NCBI GenBank assembly: GCA_025351205.1
Contig: JANXWI010000384.1
Span: 1-5,416 of the forward strand
Direction: 5' to 3'
DNA length: 5,416 nt
DNA from: Deinococcus sp.
GTDB taxonomy: Bacteria > Deinococcota > Deinococci > Deinococcales > Deinococcaceae
A program made the position numbers and the translations under genes. This document shows positions 2,837-5,416 of the stretch, in pieces (position 1 is the first letter of the stretch; each line of letters begins with the position of its first letter). The notes beneath the pieces were generated by a model that ran no database searches, was not told the DNA's origin, and saw only the letters and a program-made list of their open reading frames with translations.

Positions 2837-5416
2837 ATGACCAAACCCCGTTCTCTGGCGGACCACGCCGCTCACCTGAAGCATTACCGCGACCACTTCA
2901 CCGTGATCTTCGGACAGTCTGCCCCGCCAGGGCAGCCGACGCTCCTGAGTTCTGCGGGCAGTGTTCCCGATGGACGCTCTGTGCCCCCGCCGTCTCTGCC
3001 CGTTGGCCCGGCAGAAACGGGGCGCGCCGGGCCGGGGCCGCTGGGAGCACCCGGCCAGGCAGCGCCGGTGTATCAGGTGAAGGCCAGGCTGAAAAGTCCT
3101 CAGGCAGCAGAGGCCGTGGCCACAGGATTTCAGGGACCCCAGCTTCAGGCAACAGGATTTCAGCCGCCGGTTCAGTCTGAGGCAGAATCATTTCGGACAC
3201 CTCAGGGCGCGCAGCCTGACCGGGCAGCAGAGGCGGGAGTGCGCACGGATGTGGGTTCGGCCTTACCTGAACCTGTCTACATTGGCAACGGGTTGGTTCC
3301 GGATGACACCAGCGCTGACGCTCGCCAGATTGAGCGGGCCACTCCAGACAGAGACTTCTCTGGCGCTTCTACGGGCGGGGCGACTGGGCCGGCGGCAGAG
3401 GCGACGTTTCCAGAGAGTTCCGCTCTGGAGCAGCGGCGGTGGCAGTCGCCGCCCCTGCCCTTCCCCGAAGATCAGGAACGGATTTCGGTGTTGCAGGCGC
3501 GCGATCAATCGGCCCAGCTGTTGAGCAGCCAGCCACCGGCCAGCCGATCAGCCGCGTCAGAGCCTTCAGACATCGCCGGGCTGGCCCGGAACACCAGCAC
3601 CGGGCAGCTGGGATTCCGGGACCTGCTGGGCTTCACCAGCAGCGCGGCACAGCCTGAGACATTGGCGGGGTCGGTGCGCCGTCAACCGGTTGCCGACAGG
3701 CAGGATGTGAACGCCGCCACTCCCTCTGCCCTGCTGGCGGCTGCGGGCCAGGGGTCGGCTGAGCAGGCTGGGGCCTTGAACACTGCCGCGCCGCCGCTTC
3801 CAGGGGTTCAGGTGGACGTGCCTGCACTTCAAGTTGCTGCGGAGCCTGTGCTCCCAGATCCTGCATTTCTAGCATCTGGCGCAGCCGCAGGGCTGGCCGA
3901 TCTCAACCCGGAGCGTTCAGCGCCCGGCACAGTGGCCAGCCTGCCGACTGTCACACAACCGACCACGCCCCCGCAGAGCGCCTCCGATCAGGAGACTGCT
4001 GAGCCGCGCTCTGACCAAATGGACTTTGACCAAATGGACTTTGACCAAACAGACTCCGGCCCCGGAGGCGAACTGACGACCCCACCCGGTCAAGGGCCAG
4101 ATACCCGGAACCAGCGGACCACCGAGGCCGATTCCGGTCTGTCTGCGTCTGCCGAAACAGGCAGGGAGTTCGGGTCACTGCAAGAGCCTGGGTCAGTGGA
4201 AGGATCTGGGCCGTTGACAGTGGACGCATCTCCCGCAGTGGGCCTGACGCCGACCATTGAGACAACGCAGGAACGGCCCGCGACCGAAGCGCCTGGGCGA
4301 CAGATTCCCAGCCCAGAGTCTTACAGCTCAGAGTCGTACAGGCCAGAGCCGCACAGCCCGGAATTGTCGGGGCTTGACACAGCTCGCCCCCAGGTGGGCA
4401 GAACCGTACAGGCAAACACCACTCAACGCAGTACTGTCCAGAACAGCACGGCCCAGAACAGCACGGCCCCAAACGGCACTGCCCGGGCGACATCTCCAGA
4501 GTCTGTGGCCGAATCTGTTCCAGACGCCCCATCTTCCAGGCCGCAGACCTCTTCCACATTGCTTCAGGCGGCGCTCGGTCAGGCAGACTTTCAACCAGAC
4601 GCCGCCGGATTTGAAGCCGGAACGGCGGTCTTGCCAGTCGTGGGGGGGCAAAAGGAGCCATCTGCTGCTGCGCAGCCGACAGGCGGACGCACTCCGTCAG
4701 GAGAGGACACCAGCGGGTCAGATCGGCCCGTGCGGACGGCCAGTTCTGACCCGGTTCCGGACAATGCAGGGTCTGCCAGCCCGGTTCTGGGCAGCCCGGT
4801 TCTGAGCAGCCCGGTTCTGGGCAATCCAGCTCCAGGCAATCCAGCTCCGGCTGTCCTGGCTCCGGCCAATCTGGACAGCGCCAGCCCAGATCTCGCGGTC
4901 CCCGCCGCACCTGCGAAATTCACACCGCCCGGTGAAGACCTGGAAACGTTGCGTCGTTTGCGTGAGCACCTGCCCGCCACCGATCCAGGCGTGGGGTTCA
5001 GCCTGCCCAGACGTCCCCGGCCTGTGCCGATCAAAGCCCCGAAGGTGGCCGAGGTGGTACCGGAAGCGCCCGTTCACACGCAGGAGCAGGCCCTGTCTTT
5101 TCTGGACAGACTCCAGCGCCTGGCCGAACGGGAGGCCGACGGAAGCAGCGAGCTTCGTTCATTGAGTGTGGCGGAACTGTTGACCTGGGACAACGCGCCG
5201 CCGAGCGTCACATCGCCGGCAGCAGGGCGCACGTCAGCGGCTCCAGGTGAGGCCCCGGTTGCGGGACCGGGTCTACCTGCGGAAACACGTCTGTCCTCCG
5301 ACAACAAAACACCTCTGTCCTCTGACAACACAGTATCCCCCGCCAACACAGTTATCCCTGCGACCACAGTCGTGCCTGAAAACAGGACCGCTTCCACAGA
5401 CAATGATCCTGTCGAG
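2837..5416 (+). CDS. Very long low-complexity, repeat-rich protein of unknown function in the eCIS locus (C-terminus outside the window)
   Basis: The frame from ATG 2837 stays open for 860 codons to the right edge, by far the longest open frame here. I do not recognise a family. Composition is dominated by Pro, Ala, Ser, Gln, Gly, Thr and Glu; I saw no cysteine codon and only two tryptophans, so most of it is probably disordered. Three segments look more ordered: the N-terminus (residues 1-27, ADHAAHLKHYRDHFTVIFG), a short TGQLGFRDLLGF stretch (about 256-267), and residues about 693-788 with two predicted helices (DLETLRRLREHLP; EQALSFLDRLQRLAERE) ending SVAELLTWDN. Tandem repeats, all in frame, are listed separately. 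There is no signal peptide or membrane segment. It lies 135 bases after tube 2, where Afp-like loci usually hold a LysM baseplate protein; such a domain could still follow beyond the edge. Possible roles are scaffold, linker, lumen cargo or fibre, none shown. Coding is supported by the ribosome site, the absence of stops and repeat periods divisible by three. Confidence 0.85.
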   Translation, partial: MTKPRSLADHAAHLKHYRDHFTVIFGQSAPPGQPTLLSSAGSVPDGRSVPPPSLPVGPAETGRAGPGPLGAPGQAAPVYQVKARLKSPQAAEAVATGFQGPQLQATGFQPPVQSEAESFRTPQGAQPDRAAEAGVRTDVGSALPEPVYIGNGLVPDDTSADARQIERATPDRDFSGASTGGATGPAAEATFPESSALEQRRWQSPPLPFPEDQERISVLQARDQSAQLLSSQPPASRSAASEPSDIAGLARNTSTGQLGFRDLLGFTSSAAQPETLAGSVRRQPVADRQDVNAATPSALLAAAGQGSAEQAGALNTAAPPLPGVQVDVPALQVAAEPVLPDPAFLASGAAAGLADLNPERSAPGTVASLPTVTQPTTPPQSASDQETAEPRSDQMDFDQMDFDQTDSGPGGELTTPPGQGPDTRNQRTTEADSGLSASAETGREFGSLQEPGSVEGSGPLTVDASPAVGLTPTIETTQERPATEAPGRQIPSPESYSSESYRPEPHSPELSGLDTARPQVGRTVQANTTQRSTVQNSTAQNSTAPNGTARATSPESVAESVPDAPSSRPQTSSTLLQAALGQADFQPDAAGFEAGTAVLPVVGGQKEPSAAAQPTGGRTPSGEDTSGSDRPVRTASSDPVPDNAGSASPVLGSPVLSSPVLGNPAPGNPAPAVLAPANLDSASPDLAVPAAPAKFTPPGEDLETLRRLREHLPATDPGVGFSLPRRPRPVPIKAPKVAEVVPEAPVHTQEQALSFLDRLQRLAEREADGSSELRSLSVAELLTWDNAPPSVTSPAAGRTSAAPGEAPVAGPGLPAETRLSSDNKTPLSSDNTVSPANTVIPATTVVPENRTASTDNDPVE
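3119..3163 (+). repeat. Two ATGFQ copies at a 30-bp spacing in the long gene
   Basis: GCC/GCA ACA GGA TTT CAG occurs at 3119-3133 and 3149-3163 (residues 95-99 and 105-109). The spacing of 30 bases is twice the 15-bp unit seen elsewhere in the gene, suggesting an older, partly decayed array. Confidence 0.6.
4013..4054 (+). repeat. Tandem 15-bp repeat coding for DQMDF in the long gene
   Basis: Two identical units, GAC CAA ATG GAC TTT, at 4013-4027 and 4028-4042, are followed by a partial copy GAC CAA ACA GAC (4043-4054). The encoded acidic-aromatic stretch (residues 393-406) stands out from the Pro/Ala-rich surroundings. Exact DNA identity points to recent duplication. Confidence 0.9.
4310..4369 (+). 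repeat. Degenerate tandem 15-bp repeat coding for S-x-E-S-Y-like units
   Basis: Four five-codon units at 4310-4324, 4325-4339, 4340-4354 and 4355-4369 encode SPESY, SSESY, RPEPH and SPELS (residues 492-511). The DNA has diverged between units, so this array is older than the DQMDF and SPVLG arrays. Confidence 0.65.
4439..4483 (+). repeat. Tandem 15-bp repeat coding for QNSTA
   Basis: CAG AAC AGC ACG GCC is present twice without change (4439-4453, 4454-4468), followed by a diverged copy encoding PNGTA (4469-4483), residues 535-549. Confidence 0.85.
4778..4852 (+). repeat. Five tandem 15-bp units coding for SPVLG / NPAPG
   Basis: Units at 4778, 4793 and 4808 read AGC CCG GTT CTG GGC (AGC in last place in the second); those at 4823 and 4838 have drifted to AAT CCA GCT CCA/CCG and encode NPAPG and NPAPA. 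Together they cover residues 648-672, just before the more ordered C-terminal segment. The gradient from near-identical to diverged units is typical of slippage-driven growth. Confidence 0.88.
5291..5380 (+). repeat. Further in-frame repeats at the right edge (LSSDN, then NTVxPA)
   Basis: LSSDN is encoded at 5291-5305 and again at 5315-5329 (24-bp period). It runs into three 18-bp units encoding NTVSPA, NTVIPA and TTVVPE (5327-5344, 5345-5362, 5363-5380). These periods differ from 15 bp but are also divisible by three. The array may continue beyond the window. Confidence 0.7.

Noticed and set aside
3951..4910. 319-codon open frame on the - strand with repeated CPEPG units
   Set aside because: It is opposite the long + strand gene. 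Its Cys/Pro repeats are the complement of the SPVLG/NPAPG DNA repeats and its start has no support.

Overview
The window is part of a contractile phage-tail-like particle locus, most like an extracellular contractile injection system (eCIS; Afp/PVC-type). All recognised genes lie on the + strand. The first open frame is the C-terminal part of a tail sheath protein, cut by the left edge. It is followed by a tube protein (gp19/Afp1-like), a tail-assembly-chaperone-like protein with a Cys-X2-Cys tail, a 58-residue small protein, a second tube-family protein (Afp5-like), and a very long low-complexity reading frame (at least 860 codons) that runs off the right edge. No capsid, portal, terminase, integrase, tRNA, IS element or CRISPR array is visible, which fits an injection particle better than a phage, although the window is too short to exclude a prophage.

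The DNA is G+C rich, with strong Shine-Dalgarno sites before several genes. I favour Deinococcus or a close relative, with only moderate confidence. Other G+C-rich eCIS carriers such as Chloroflexota and Actinomycetota cannot be excluded from the sequence alone.

Layout: 2-490 sheath C-terminus; 491-639 leader with a TATACT box, a small hairpin and a strong ribosome site; 640-1089 tube 1; 1098-1139 a textbook intrinsic terminator; 1140-1308 a gap with no gene seen; 1309-1806 chaperone-like gene with an in-frame 4 x 15-bp repeat; 1806-1993 a spacer with two near-identical 18-bp repeats at a 19-bp period plus a decayed third copy, directly before a TTAACA box; 1994-2170 small protein; 2174-2701 tube 2; 2702-2836 spacer with no gene seen; 2837-5416 the long repeat-rich gene.

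How the parts fit: sheath and tube 1 form the contractile cylinder needed in many copies, and the terminator after tube 1 would keep their transcript abundant relative to the genes downstream. The chaperone-like protein, small protein and tube 2 probably belong to assembly and to the tube/baseplate junction. The long gene is the novel element. It sits where Afp-type loci usually carry a LysM baseplate protein, has no domain I recognise, is rich in Pro, Ala, Ser, Gln, Gly and Thr, and contains several tandem arrays whose unit is five codons. The same 15-bp period occurs in the chaperone-like gene, suggesting a shared way of expanding these genes.
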